Below, piece after piece: positions 32,358-44,079 of a stretch of DNA of 64,000 nucleotides (its first letter is position 1; each line of letters opens with the position of its first letter). Below the pieces are notes generated by a model. The model did not search any database. It was not told the origin of the DNA and saw nothing but the letters and a program-made list of their open reading frames with translations. Source of the stretch: Glandiceps talaboti. Lineage: Eukaryota > Hemichordata > Enteropneusta > Spengelidae. The stretch is taken from contig NC_135570.1 of the NCBI RefSeq assembly GCF_964340395.1, positions 733,501-797,500 on the forward strand. Direction: 5' to 3'. Both the position numbers and the translations under genes were made by a program.

Positions 32358-34771
32358 CTGTAATTTTGCAAGATAGACAACATAAAGTCAGTTCAATAAT
32401 AATTTCAAATAAACATTGGCCTTGATCAGGTTAAAAGATGCAATGGACAAGTAAGTGCATGGGCAGTACTTCTAAGATTTTTTTTGTTGTTGTCTTTTTT
32501 CTCTTAACTACATTTGATATACAACTCGCAAAAAAAACACTGGTGTGTTTCCTTTCTAGTGGTAAACAAAAATTAGACAAGGTTCATGCAAAGACATACA
32601 ATGTAGTTATCAAAGTCTCAACACAAAGACATACAATGTAATTAGTGGCTGTAACTTATCAAAGTATATACACCACATAATGATGGAGTCTGACTGTTAC
32701 TGTTACACTATAACTTCCATAAATATAAACAAATTGATATAAGTGTTTTTTATCTAACATTGTCTTTGCATTTGCATAAAGTCTTTCTTTGGTTCACTTC
32801 ATGCAAGCAAACACACCAGTGTTTTTTCCATGGGATGATTTTGAATTCATAGAAAGATACGTCAAACTTTTTCAATTCAGTTTATGTAAGACTAAAGTAA
32901 TCACTATTCACTTTATCATACTCTTTGTGATTGTGCAGAGTTTTGAAGAGTTTTTACAATTCAACTCAGTATACAGCAATGTTTTTGCTAAGGTTGAAAA
33001 CAAGTTTTTTTACTACCCGACTTTCCCAGTCATTTACCAGGGTATACCAAGTAGGTAAAATCTATTTGAATTCCCCAGTCATTTACCAGGGTATACCCTA
33101 CCTTTTAAGGGTAGTAAGTAGGTAAAATCTATTTGAATTCCCCACTCATTTTACCATGGTTCCCTACTAGTGGTGTTGTACAGGGTGGCAAGTTGATAAA
33201 ATCTGCCAGAGTTCCCCACTCATTTTACCAGGGTTCCTTACAATGTCATTGCTAAGGTTGGCAAGTACGTAAAACCTATGTAATTGCCAAGTCATTTTTA
33301 CCAGGGTTCCACACAAAATTCTGGTAAATAATTGAAGGCAACTTGACAAGTTTTACATAATTCCCCTTGCTAATACAGGGGTTCCCCCTCACATTTACAA
33401 AACAGTATACAGAGTTTTGAAATACAAACTTACATAGGTCTTATCTCCAGAACCAAAACTTTTCACTCTTCGTATAGCTCCATTTTCTCTCATTTTCTGT
33501 AAATTCTTGACATCTGCGGCTTGTCTATCAACTTCAGCTTGCAGGATGGCTATATTGGCTTCTCTATCAAGTAGATTCCATTCCATATCAGATATAAACT
33601 TGTCTTTACTTAACAGGGCTAACTGAAAACTCTGTAACTGTAAATTTGGAATTATTTTAGTCACCATGGTTCATACACAAGTTAAATCCATAATTTATTG
33701 TTGTCGATTTTCTGGTTCCATTACCCATAATGCACTGGATCACTTACATTGTTATGGTTAAAGCAGTTTTAGTAGTAGCCTCCATAGAGGCCTGGGTGAT
33801 CAACCTGACAAATGTTTTCTCTACTGCTAATTTAATAATTCAACTTTAGTTTCCATGGAGACTGTCCGGCTACACAGCAGTTACAAGACACCTATATATG
33901 TTGATCATGGTAACTTGATGTGACCTAGTTGGTCATGGATAAATAACCAAGTGTTCTCTCTGCTGTGAACTTGCTTCCGGGTTCTAAAGCCTTTGTTTTA
34001 AAACAAAAACTGTAGACCATAACATCTTTGTTAAATATCAACTCTATTAATATATTGAAGTGTAAAGTAAAATGCTAGATACCTTATTCTGCAATACTAC
34101 AATGGTATCTTGTGTTTTCTGTATATCATTGGCCTTCTGTAGCAGTGATGTAGCATCTTCTCCTAAGACATTGCCACCTGTAGACAGATAATTAATGTGA
34201 TACAAATTTCATTTCTGAGTCCCCAAATACGTATCTTTTTATGACACTTTCCAAAACACATCATCAAATATTACATATGTAACAGAGATTACTTGCAATG
34301 ATGTATGCATATACTAGTGGTATCTACACTGCAGTGTAATACATATCAACCAATCAATCAACCAATCAAGCAAATTTCTATAGTGCCAATTTCCAGAGCA
34401 ATGTTCTGTTCATTAGCACTGAATGGCTAAAGCACACCATAGGCTTTGGTGAACAAATAAGTCTTCAATTTTGTTTTTATTACTCATTCTCACCTTGTTG
34501 TGAATATGTAGACACAAGCTGCAAGTTCGTCTGGCGTAGATTGGAAATTTCTGCCTGTAACTTAGCAATGTATGTTTCATGTTTCAGACGTTGCTCTATC
34601 ACATGGGCCTGTAAGAGAAACAACAGAACTGAAGTTATGAAATTTTACAGAGAATAATATACTACCACATTAACATGCATGCACACACACATGCACACAC
34701 ACACATACGCGCACATGCACACACACACATGCACACGCACATGCATACATACATACATACATACATACATA

Positions 34772-34862
<91 letters not shown>

Positions 34863-37800
34863 TACTCAAATAACCTACCTCTAGCTTAGACTTGTCTTGG
34901 TAAACACGATGTGCATACAATTCTAACTCTTCTATTTGATCTTGTAAACTTTGATATGATAATTTCAAACTAGTCTCATCCTGCTTGCATTCAGAAAATG
35001 GTCCTGTTTCCATGGCAACTTTCCTGTAAATGTCTGATCATGAAAATACAGATTATAACATAATTTCCAAACTCTACACTGCTGATTCTGAGATGTCAAC
35101 ATAAAAATTTTGCTTCCAAAAATCATAATGTAAAACTTACCAAGTTGTTTTTGATGTTGTTGATTCATAGCATTGATGTCCTTTTTACACTGTTCTAAGT
35201 CCATTTTCACTTGATTGAGATTAGTATTCTTTTGTTTCAATTCTAACGATAATCTCTTGTTCCTTTCTTCCAATTCCTTCAACTGGTCTTCCGTTAAGAT
35301 ATCCACAAACACACTTTCATCTTGAAGTTCTTTTGACTCGGATGCCGACGCCATACTGACAGAACTTGAAGTTATAGAAAATGGAGTTGAATGTAAAGGC
35401 CCCTCAGCTGACTTAATCTTGTCAAAGATATTTGTGTCATCAGCTGGGGAGTCTTGATCAATGAGTGGCGAATCAAAGCCAGGAAATGTATCTCCTGTAG
35501 GGGTAGGTTCAATAATCACAGGGGTGGTAGGAGTGAACTGAAAAACACTACTGACATCAGTGTCATTCGACTCTATGGATACAGTTCTTGTGTTTGGACT
35601 GTCATCAAACTTACTACTAGTTGAGCTGAAAAACTCCTCTTTCAAGTTCCTTTCTTTATGAGTTGGGTTGTCATTTTCATTTTGCATTGCTAGTTCTCGT
35701 TTCTGCTGTTCCTCTGGTGGTATCCATGTTATTGCTTTCATTGGTTCATCCTTTGAATCAAGTCCTATGACAGGAGGTGAACTCTTTTTTTTCTTTTCCC
35801 ATTCTTTGAGTTTCTTCTCAAAGTCATGACTAACTCCTTCATATTCTAACTTTCCTTCCTTTGTCTTAAAGACAGTCACATTGTCAGTACAGTATATTTC
35901 AACTCTACTACCAGGATTTGTTTTCTCACTGTTCTCATCTTTCATCTTTTTCTCCTCCTTCTGTTCCTTCTTATCTTCCTTTGATTCCTTATCTTTCTGT
36001 CTTGGATTCTTATCTTTTATACTCCCTCCACTCCTATGTTTCTTCTTTTCCCACTCCTCCATCTTTTTGGTGAACTTGTCTGAGATGTTTTTCTGTAGGT
36101 CTTCCATTGTGTAAGTAGGAGATGATTCTACAGGTGAAGTGTTCCCACTTGAGACAGACTTTAATCTATCCAGGGGTGTTATACCTGTAAGCAACAAGAC
36201 AGATCCATCCAATTTTAATATTTGTGTGTGTGAATTGACACCATGATTACTAACTCCATATGTATAACTAGTGTACTTGAGAATGAGTACAAATCTACAG
36301 CAACCTACATTGTGATGCCACGTTATCAATTTGGGTTATTGTTAAAGTGGCCATATGAATCAGGATTGGGCATTTAGTTTAGATTTTTAATTTATAAAAT
36401 AATTTTATCATGGCTTCCTACTTGACAAATGAATGTGAAACAACATGGACTAAGTCTGTATTTGTAACTCAATACATTACAAAACGTTACCAAAAAGTGT
36501 GTAAAAAGTTCATGTACATACAATAACAAACACTTTACACATTTCTTAATCTTTTTCATTTTATTGAGTTACAAACAAGGACTTAGTATATGTTGAATTT
36601 TCAAGAAGGAAACCATGATAATTTTTTTTTATAAATTCAAAATCCAAAATAAACTTTACTACCCCCAATCCTCATCCATATGGATACTTTAACAAACCAT
36701 ATCACATGGAGTGGTTGTCAGAAAGTGAACACATAGCAAATTAATACATACTTTAATACACACGTAACTGAAAATAATCCACAAACAAATTGAAATTCAT
36801 ACACACAATATTTAGTGATGAAAACACAGCACACAAACAAACAAACAAACAAACAAACAAACAAACAAACAACAGAATCACCACTTTAATAGTTACAGAA
36901 GACATTATCTCATTTGGAAGATCAATCCTGCTGGGTTAACAACTCTTTGAGTATCAAAAAAAATTCAAGTTGGTCTTAAGTTATATAACATAGTCAATTT
37001 ATATCAAACTTGTTTCTTTCTGTGTTGATTAATGTTACACACTGAAATCTTAAGATCTATGGCTTCTATCTACTTATGATCTTGCCCTTGGAGTGATACA
37101 TTGGTTACCATGGTAATTTTTATTTTCAAGGGTTTCTATTTTGGGTGAAATCTATGCTGGTGAATCCTGACTGGACTTTACTTTAACAAGAATAAGGTCT
37201 ATAAAATGTCAAGATATTTTTTCTTTTAGTTCAAATAAAAGTATCACTCATAGCAACAGATATAATACATCATGTCATTTTGCCCTTAGAACTCTTTGAG
37301 TAAAGGTGTGGTGACAGACTATGTAACAACAAAACTACATTTCACAGTGAAAACAAAAAATCTCACAGAATCTTCCTCAACTAGTTACTCAACCTGTAAG
37401 AATCTTATTGTCCTTTCATATTGGTGACAAAACATATTTCCATTCTCAGTATTGTCTTTTAAATATTATCAACCCTGCAGTATTGATTCACATTCCAACA
37501 ACAGAAATTATCAACACTAGTGCACGCTCAACACCAGAGAACACTCACTAGTAAACACAAGTACACACTGCTGTTACAACATACTGCAATGGATATCATG
37601 ACAGACATATTAAATCTACCTTACTACATATATCATTATGTCAGCTTCATTGAAAGAAACAAAACATGAAAGATGTGTTAGTCTCAGAAAAGAAATCTTC
37701 ACTTGCTTGTCATGCTGGGTAAATAATGTCAGTATTAAAATATTGTGAATGTACACATTTTGGCTCTAAACGTATTATAGATAGTTACATGATTGCAGGT

Positions 37801-40800
37801 AGGTATATCAACCAGCATACAAATGGAATCACTTTTACGGGTAAATATTATAAATCAATACATTAACAGTCAAAAGTGATGTAGCCATTAAGTACACTGT
37901 AGTCAAATTTGTTTATCTGTGAAAATAAAGTGAAACCAAAATGTAAAATATTGTCTTTCTGGTACAAACGTTGTGTGCCAAAATGAATACATTTATAGTC
38001 TGTATAATGCAGGGTTCTCCTGTAGCCATCATAGCAAAGTACATTCAGTGGTTTGATTTCTCAGAGAAAGTAAGGAGTCTACACAGTATAATTGCAAGAT
38101 AATAACACATCTTTTGCTATTGGGCACCTTGGTCATACAATCTTTGTCCAAATAACTCATATTTGGACATACAGATTATTTGCCTTCTTTGAAGAATACT
38201 GCTACTTCTATGCATACCAGCTAAGGTCAAGGGCAAAGGTCAGAGGTCAATACAAAATGCTATCAAAAAATGAAGAAAGTGCTATTAAAAAATGAAGAAC
38301 GCTTCTACTTCTATGCATACCAGTTGAGGTCAAAGGGGAAAGGTCAGAGGTCAATATAATTTAGTGATATCAAAGAAGTCAAGCATGACTACTACTTCAA
38401 AAATATGGGTAAATTTCATGCAAGAGTTTTAGCAGCTTTTCCATGCTTTCTAAGCATAAAATCACATCATTTTTGAATTGTAAACTCACTGGGAATACAA
38501 AGTCTATTTTGTCTTTTTTCCCACTCTGTCAACTTCTTTCTGAAATTCTCACTAAGGTTGGCTTCAATAGCCTCATAATCAGGTTCTGGTCCTGGTGTAC
38601 TCCATGTATATCCTGCTGTAAATGATGTGGGGGAAACACTGCGTACTCTGGTTACTACATGGCACGTTGGAATTGGGGGGAAAAGAAATACAATTGTTAC
38701 AAAAAAATCAAGCTATGTTTCCTGCACTGCAGGTTGGGTCAGTTAAAAAGAAAAAAAATGTGTTATAAATATCAAGGTAGTATAATAATGTTCTGTCATA
38801 TCTATAGTTCACTTGGCAGTTTCATAACAAATTTCACTTCAAAAATTTGCAGTGTGATTATATCATAGCGCCCTCTGTGGTGAATAGTGTCCAAACAATT
38901 TTAGAGCCAGTGCAAAACAATTTATTACTTATTCTGATGAAAGACAGCTATGACAATAATAAAATAAACTTCAATGGATTTCAAGATACCTAGTCATAAC
39001 ACTGTAGCTGTGATTGTGGTATAGCGCCCTCTGTGGTGGATAATATCCTACATATCTACAGTGATAACTAATAATTCACTAAGAGATCTGACAACAGTTA
39101 CAAGTCAGAACTGTGAGTAACCATCTTATTCTACAACTTCAAGGCAACGGTAACCATATGTCGGTAATAAAAAGCCCAATCTGTCCCCCGTTTTTTATGT
39201 GTCCCCAGTGATTTGTACATCAAAAAAATTGCACCCCCAGTGTCAAATATGGCATCAAGTATGCACAAATAACACGTTAAACGACCTCTGACTATTTTAT
39301 TCTCATCTTTAAATTGTGTACTGAAAATGGTTTTTTTGTCAGCTGCACTTTCCTGTAGTCCTTGATCTTTCAATACATGGGTAACTTTTATGGCTTTATT
39401 GATGGCATAAAATGTATTGTTATGTATTGTTGTATTGTTATGTATTGTTATGTATTGTTGTATTGTTGTGTATTGTTGTATCGCATCTATCAGGGTTAAA
39501 TAAATCAAAAGGTGTCTTTGTGATTCAGATAAAAGCATTTTTTACTACCTTCAATTTCAGGAGTTACAAAAGTACCGATAGAAGTTAGATTTTCCAATGA
39601 CTTTATTGTTGAATTTTTTTTAACGTTTGGAAAAAATCTTGGTGTTCAAACTACTTCAGTTTTATGATGTCTTATAACAAGAAAGTAGAGAGTTGTTAGC
39701 AGTGGCCTTGATTCTAATGAGTTAACATAAAATGTGCCTTGGGAAAAAAATTTTACTGTTACTTTGTTCGAGAAAACTCCAACTTATTCTCACTTAAAAC
39801 AATCTGGGGTTAAAACACAAATATATTAAACAGGAGTCAAAAAGATATCAAAATTTAGTCATTTCAGAATCCAACATGGCCATCAAATCCAATATGGCCA
39901 CCAAATCCAATATGGCCACCAAATACTATCTTAATTCTATGGGAAAATAAAAGATTGTCTACTTCCTTGAACACTGTGGTCAAATATGTTTATCTGTGAA
40001 AATACAGTGAAGCCAGAATGTGTCTTTCTGGTACAAATGTTGTGTGCCAAAATGAATACATTCATAGTCTGTATAATGCAGGGTTCTCCTGTTGCCATCA
40101 TATCATAGTACATTCAGTGGTTTGATTTCTCAGAGAAAGTAAGAAGTCTACACAGTATAATTGCATCTCTTGCTGAGGATCAGGAAGAAGCTTTCACATG
40201 TCAAAGTTTGGAAAAAACAGACAAACTTTGATTTTCAAGGAAATTTGTCCCTAAAGAACATTCTACCTAAAGTAACTATCAAAATCCAATTCTTTACATG
40301 CATACCATAGTCCATGAACAACTCCTCCAATATCACACACATCTTTGAACAATGAAATTATTTTTCTACAATCACAATTCAATAAATGACTTTCAGTCTT
40401 GATATCTAATAAAATTACAACAAACAAACAAATAAATAAACTAACGAACTCCTCACCTTTTCTCCTGTTGCCGGGACTTCCAGAACTCCCAACTGACTTT
40501 TTGGTTTTCTTATTCTCCCATTGCTGCATCTTCTTGGTAAATTCATCTGACACTCCTCCAAGAAGTGTAGAGACATCAACATTTTCTCCTTTCAAAGCAG
40601 ATAGAATACTATCATCCATGGCCTTGGCTTTGGACTTGCCTCCAGTCGTTGTATCCTTCTTAACCAGTGCTTGTTTTACTTTATCCCAACCTGATAAACA
40701 ACAAGTCAACATTTATCAATCTTAAGAAATCAACCTCTGTTGATCTTGGCTTATCGACCAATAGAAAATCTACATGACTCAATTGCTACTATTTTCTATT

Positions 40801-43016
40801 TCACAAAGAAAACATCTTACTGAGAGAAGTCGAACAATGACTAAGGCTCCTCCCCAATACACTGATGCACTGACAAAGAAAATAAATGATGAAATTTATT
40901 CAAAATGCAATTTACTATACCACCTACCAAACTTCCATTTTCCAAAACTATTCCAACGACTCTATTCCCATCAACCATAACACATTTTTTACAACTAAAT
41001 TTGTACAACTTTGAAAAACCTTAGTAGGAACACTGCTTAGAACATTTTTATCTCTAATTATTGATAGAGAACCATAGGTATAATCTTACCTTTTAGTTTT
41101 CTATGTAATGTTGATGATCCTTCTTTAGTCCTAAATGATTTTCTTGTTGTCTTGGGAGACAGAAAGGGCAAGTCTCTATCTTCTTGGACTGGTAGCTCAT
41201 TTGATGAATAACATTTTGGCATTGTTGAACTTCCTGTATTCTTTTTGAATGAAGAAGATGGTGATAATGATGATGCAGTTGCCATGCCAACAGATGCCTC
41301 ACTCTGTTTATCAGCACTATCCGTGCTGGTAGAGTCATCCTTTAATGCACCATTCCTATCTTTTCCAGATTCCGAGTTGCCGGTACGTTTTTTAGTTTTC
41401 CGTTTGCTGCTCTCTTTTCGAAGAATAATATCTTTCATTTTATCCAGCATGACTACCTTTCCTTTGCTTTCTGTTCCTTCTACAGTCAAGGAATGAGACT
41501 CCTCCATTTTTTCTGTTTTTTCCAACCCACTGGATGACGACCGCCTTAAGTAAGAGCCTTTATCTTGATGTAGACTAACAACTGGTGATGACTGCCTTCT
41601 TGAAGTTGTATTCTCAGATACCACTGTCTCTGTTTCCAAACCCTTTGCTTCATTTGCAACAATGTCAAATTTAATATCAAAGTCAGAAGAACTAGTTGAT
41701 ATATTCCTTTCTTTTCCTGTCATAAGTAAATCTTCAACATCAAGCCAATTTGAGTTTTTTGTCTCAGTAAAAACTTCTTCATTCTCAGAAAGATCTGAGT
41801 GTCTTGTTTGCTGGACATAGCGTTGTTTCCTGGTTGATAGCTCTTCACTGTCAAAGTAAGCACCACTGTCAATTGATTTAGAGTCAGTGATATCCTGCTT
41901 GTCTGCAACCACTCCTGGATGCAACTCATTATCATTCACATTGTCGTTAACAATCATGAGAGGCTCACTTCGTCGTGTTACAAGTTTCTTTTTCTTTAAA
42001 CCATCATGATTACCATTTTTACTTGTACTAAACTTTTCCTTAACACGTGCCCATCTAGATAGTGTTCTCTTGTGTAGTTCTTTGGCAATGACATCGGCTG
42101 CACCATCTCCTATTTCTACAGACCGACTTCTTCTTCTTTGTATTTCAAAGTTTCGGTTAAATGTTCGTCTATGAATCTTTCTTGTATGTTTTGCAGAGGT
42201 TTGCACATTTTCCTCTCTTGCCTCATCATGAGTTGTCCATGCAGTAGACGAATCATTTTCAACCAAATTCTCTCCAAGCATTTCTGAATCAAAGCTGGTG
42301 GCTTTGAGAAACCTCTGGGCAGCATTACAACTACAATGCATAGCTAAACATTCATTCTTCATATCCTGTAGATGTTTTACAGCTTCCAGGTAATCAGAAT
42401 GCTTTTTTAATTCCATATTCTGTTTCTTTAAATCCACAAGTTCTTCCATGATTTTAACCAGCCTGTCCAACTGTTCCAGCCCGCTGGAACCACCGAAAGA
42501 AAGACTCCTTGCTAAAAATGGGTGATGCGGCGTTGGTAATGGTGAGGTAGATTGTTTGGCAGGATATTTGAACGCAGCTGCTTCGTATTTCCTTTTGTCT
42601 TTTTCAATATCACCCCAGACATGACTGATTGCATCCCACTGGGAATCCAAATCGATATCTTCCATGGAAATTCCGGATGCCACAGCACTTAGACTAGTAT
42701 TTTCTCCACTTGTAGTGTCATCATCCCTTCTCATCAAATATTCATGTTCTGAAGGAATCAAAATCGAGATTCCACCTTCTGAGTCGCTATCATCATCTGT
42801 TTCCATGGCAACTTGTATTTGATCAGCAATAGTGAGTGGAAAACTCATGTTCTTTCTTACCCCTTCATGTCGATTATGTCTTCCTGTGATCAATCTCTGG
42901 TCAATATCACTCCCACTTAAAGTTTGTCGAATTACTTTCTTGTCCTTCCTTCCATGATCCATGTAGGGGTTCATTGTTTTAGGACACAGATTATCATTTG
43001 TATCTGTTTCATCCAT
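28301..43016 (-). CDS. Large unidentified coiled-coil protein, 11 coding exons
   Basis: Exons on the minus strand: 43016-41090, 40690-40457, 38615-38490, 36184-35141, 35018-34879, 34608-34494, 34177-34083, 33637-33434, 32357-32150, 32046-31592 and 31087-28301. All borders are AG/GT, phases match at all ten junctions, and the total is 7335 bases, giving 2444 residues plus stop. The start ATG has A at -3 and G at +4 and follows an in-frame TGA. The protein is hydrophilic, rich in Ser, Lys, Arg and Glu, without signal peptide or membrane segment, so it is probably cytoplasmic or cytoskeletal. Order: acidic and Ser-rich N-part with one short coiled coil; four F-x-K-K-[LM]-x-x-W-E motifs (residues about 693-895); coiled coil (about 1075-1290); long Ser/Arg/Pro-rich C-part with many SPR sites. 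I do not recognise the family. The gene model is firm; the function is unknown. Confidence 0.88.
31155..31475. repeat. Tandem repeat of about 62 bp in intron 10 of the large gene
   Basis: Five units carry GTCATCTGACCAAAAGTGGC followed by CAATCACAATGTCTGGTACT and TTGGATGAGAGTTACAAGG. The fourth and fifth are rearranged. Confidence 0.88.
33000..33370. repeat. Degenerate tandem repeat, TTTACCAGGGTTCC type
   Basis: Units of roughly 60-80 bp each contain GGTAAAATCTATTTGAATTC, CCC(A)(G/C)TCATTTTACC and AGGGTA or AGGGTTCC. The reverse complement of the array at 56070-56630 carries the same kind of text (AAAATCTGCTGGGGTTCCC, GGTAAGCAGG), so the two are probably related. Confidence 0.7.
33434..35018 (-). 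CDS. Large gene exons 5-8: coiled-coil core
   Basis: Four small exons encode residues 1111-1295. They read VAMETGPFSECKQDETSLKL, then LQDQIEELELYAHRVYQDKS; AHVIEQRLKHETYIAKLQAE; GGNVLGEDATSLLQKANDIQ; and LQSFQLALLSKDKFISDMEW, then NLLDREANIAILQAEVDRQA. Heptad-like Leu/Ile spacing runs through most of it, ending at KNLQKMRENGAIRRVKSFGS. For exon 5 the in-frame acceptor is the AG of GGAAAG just past the more obvious TTTACAG; using the latter breaks the frame. None of these exons contains an ATG that would suggest a different gene start. Confidence 0.82.
34675..34862. repeat. (CA)n and (CATA)n microsatellite
   Basis: CATG/CACA-rich sequence is followed by seven CATA units and a CA run of about 90 bp. 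It ends about 17 bp from the 3' border of exon 5 of the large gene, so length changes could affect use of that donor. Confidence 0.95.
35141..40690 (-). CDS. Large gene exons 2-4: four F-x-KK-x-x-x-WE motifs
   Basis: Exon 2 (residues 643-720) contains DEFTKKMQQWENKKTKK, with F693 and W700. Exon 3 (721-762) contains ENFRKKLTEWEKRQN, with F745 and W752. Exon 4 (763-1110) contains DKFTKKMEEWEKKKHRS (F800, W807) and HDFEKKLKEWEKKKKSS (F884, W891). The spacing of seven residues from Phe to Trp is identical in all four, and two lie in their own small exons, as if the module spread by exon duplication. The pattern predicts a short amphipathic basic helix, possibly a binding peptide for a partner protein. 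Exon 4 continues into acidic Ser/Thr-rich sequence and then coiled coil (EDQLKELEERNKRLSLELKQ). Exon 3 has a NAGNAG acceptor (CAGCAG) that can add or drop one Ala. Confidence 0.85.
36836..36872. repeat. (CAAA)n tetranucleotide
   Basis: About nine CAAA/ACAA units lie in intron 3 of the large gene. The flanking intron sequence (36185-37890) shows nothing else recognisable. Confidence 0.9.
37896..38096 (+). mobile_element. Family F repeat, copy 1
   Basis: About 200 bp from ACTGTAGTCAAATTTG to ACACAGTATAATTGCA are nearly identical to 39973-40165. The copy at 39973 interrupts a family E repeat, which shows that F moves as a unit. The ends share a short inverted ACTGTG. Confidence 0.7.
39410..39482. 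repeat. Short TGTATTGT-type repeat
   Basis: About eight units of TGTATTGTTA or TGTATTGTTG, 8-11 bp each, lie in intron 2 of the large gene. The surrounding 38620-39740 shows no exon. Confidence 0.85.
39750..40262 (+). mobile_element. Family E repeat, copy 2, interrupted
   Basis: Left part 39750-39972 and right part 40166-40262 together match 13620-13960. A family F copy of about 193 bp sits between them. A small local triplication of CATCAAATCCAATATGG-type text lies at 39870-39915. Confidence 0.65.
39973..40165 (+). mobile_element. Family F repeat, copy 2, nested in family E
   Basis: It runs from ACTGTGGTCAAATATG to ACACAGTATAATTGCA and is about 90 percent similar to 37896-38096 by eye. Its borders coincide with the break in the family E copy. 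Confidence 0.7.
41090..43016 (-). CDS. Large gene exon 1: N-terminal 642 residues
   Basis: This exon begins MDETDTNDNLCPKTMNPYMD. An acidic stretch (METDDDSDSEGG) precedes EDIDLDSQWDAISHVWGDIE, followed by a Lys-rich helix and, at about residues 185-225, an amphipathic segment LDRLVKIMEELVDLKKQNME that should form a short coiled coil. After that come basic and Ser-rich stretches (RRRSRSVEIG, SSKRKTKKRTGNSESGKDRN) and a Ser/Pro stretch (SSLSPSSSFKK). The exon ends in phase 1 inside KLK-G. The WGDI and coiled-coil region looks the most constrained. The rest reads as disordered and phosphorylation-prone. Confidence 0.85.
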
Positions 43017-43143
43017 TTTAAATGTTATATTTCAACTACTGACTCACTTCATATTCATATCCCTTTACATCTTGATTTGTAGTTTTTGGATAACGAAACA
43101 CTGTTCCAAAGTTTGCAGTCAGTATCGTGCTCATTTACACCTG
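43017..43143 (-). promoter_or_regulatory. 5' leader of the large gene with a short upstream frame
   Basis: A good acceptor (TTTCAACCACCACAG) ends at about 43144, suggesting that the leader is spliced here. The leader holds an ATG starting a 32-codon frame (MSTILTANFGTVFRYPKTTN and on) that ends in TAG about 20 bases before the main start. A GTGAGT inside it could act as a donor, which would make this a separate upstream exon. Confidence 0.35.
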
Positions 43144-43388
43144 TGGTGGTTGAAACCACTGGGTTAGGGTATAAAGCTGCCAAATCCTGTCAAAACCTAA
43201 TAGCAAGAAAAAAAGACAGAAAAATTATTGTTAGTATGCATACCATTCATTTCATACCTATAAACCTGAAGTGTATTAAGAATACAGAACTGTTTTAATC
43301 TTTTAGATCAGCTGAGACAGCCTGGTTTCTGATCTACATATTGTTCATTCCTTTGATATAATTAATTTATATTAATCACCATTACTCT

Positions 43389-43487
43389 TAGTCTGTAAGA
43401 TATGTTGTGCTGTTCCACCCTCCTCTTACTCTAGGGAGGGTTGACTGATGTGTGAGGGCGCCCCGCCATGGCGTACCTTACAGACTA
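43389..43487 (+). mobile_element. Family A MITE, copy 6
   Basis: It begins TAGTCTGTAAGATATGTTG and ends GGCGTACCTTACAGACTA, with the middle parts GTTCCACCCTCCTC and TGTGAGGGCGCCCCGCCATG. Flanks CATTACTCT and CATTAATAT agree at 7 of 9. It is one of the best preserved copies and lies about 370 bp upstream of the large gene's start codon. Confidence 0.85.
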
Positions 43488-43548
43488 CATTAATATTTGC
43501 CTTGAGAATTGTTGTGGTGTCTGGACTTAGACTTGTACTAAAATAGAA

Positions 43549-44079
43549 AGACCACCACAAGCTAAGTCTCTGAAAGACCACCACAAGTCAAGTCTCTGGG
43601 CTTAAGCTGACTCTGAGATAGAAAGACCACCACAAGTCAAGTCTCTGGGCTTAAGCTGACTCTGAGATAGAAAGACCACCACAAGTCAAGTCTCTGGGCT
43701 TAAGCTGACTCTGAGATAGAAAGACCACCACAAGTCAAGTCTCTGGGCTTAAGCTGACTCTGAGATAGAAAGACCACCACAAGTCAAGTCTCTGGGCTTA
43801 AGCTGACTCTGAGATAGAGAGACCACCACAAGTCAAGTCTCTGGGCTTAAGCTGACTCTGAGATAGAGAGACCACCACAAGTCAAGTCTCTGGGCTTAAG
43901 CTGACTCTGAGATAGAAAGACCACCACAAGTCAAGTCTCTGGGCTTAAGCTGATTCTGAAATAGAGAGACCACCACAAGTCAAATCTCTGGGCTTAAGCT
44001 GATTCTGAAATAGAAAGACCACCACAAGTCAAATCTCTGGGCTTAAGCTGACTCTGAAATAGAGAGACCACCACAAGTC
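43549..44079. repeat. Second 49-bp array, about 11 copies
   Basis: The unit runs GACCACCACAAGTCAAGTCT, CTGGGCTTAAGCTGACTCTG, AGATAGAAA, with an exact 49-bp period (43625, 43674 and on). The middle units are almost identical and the right edge accumulates differences (CAAATCTC, GATTCTGAAATAG). It is unrelated in sequence to the 49-bp array at 17891. Confidence 0.95.

Noticed and set aside
37896-40165. Segmental duplication of large-gene exons 2 and 3 with their introns
   Set aside because: The duplicated 200-bp piece interrupts another repeat in one copy, and the rest of the flanking introns is not similar, so a mobile repeat explains it better.
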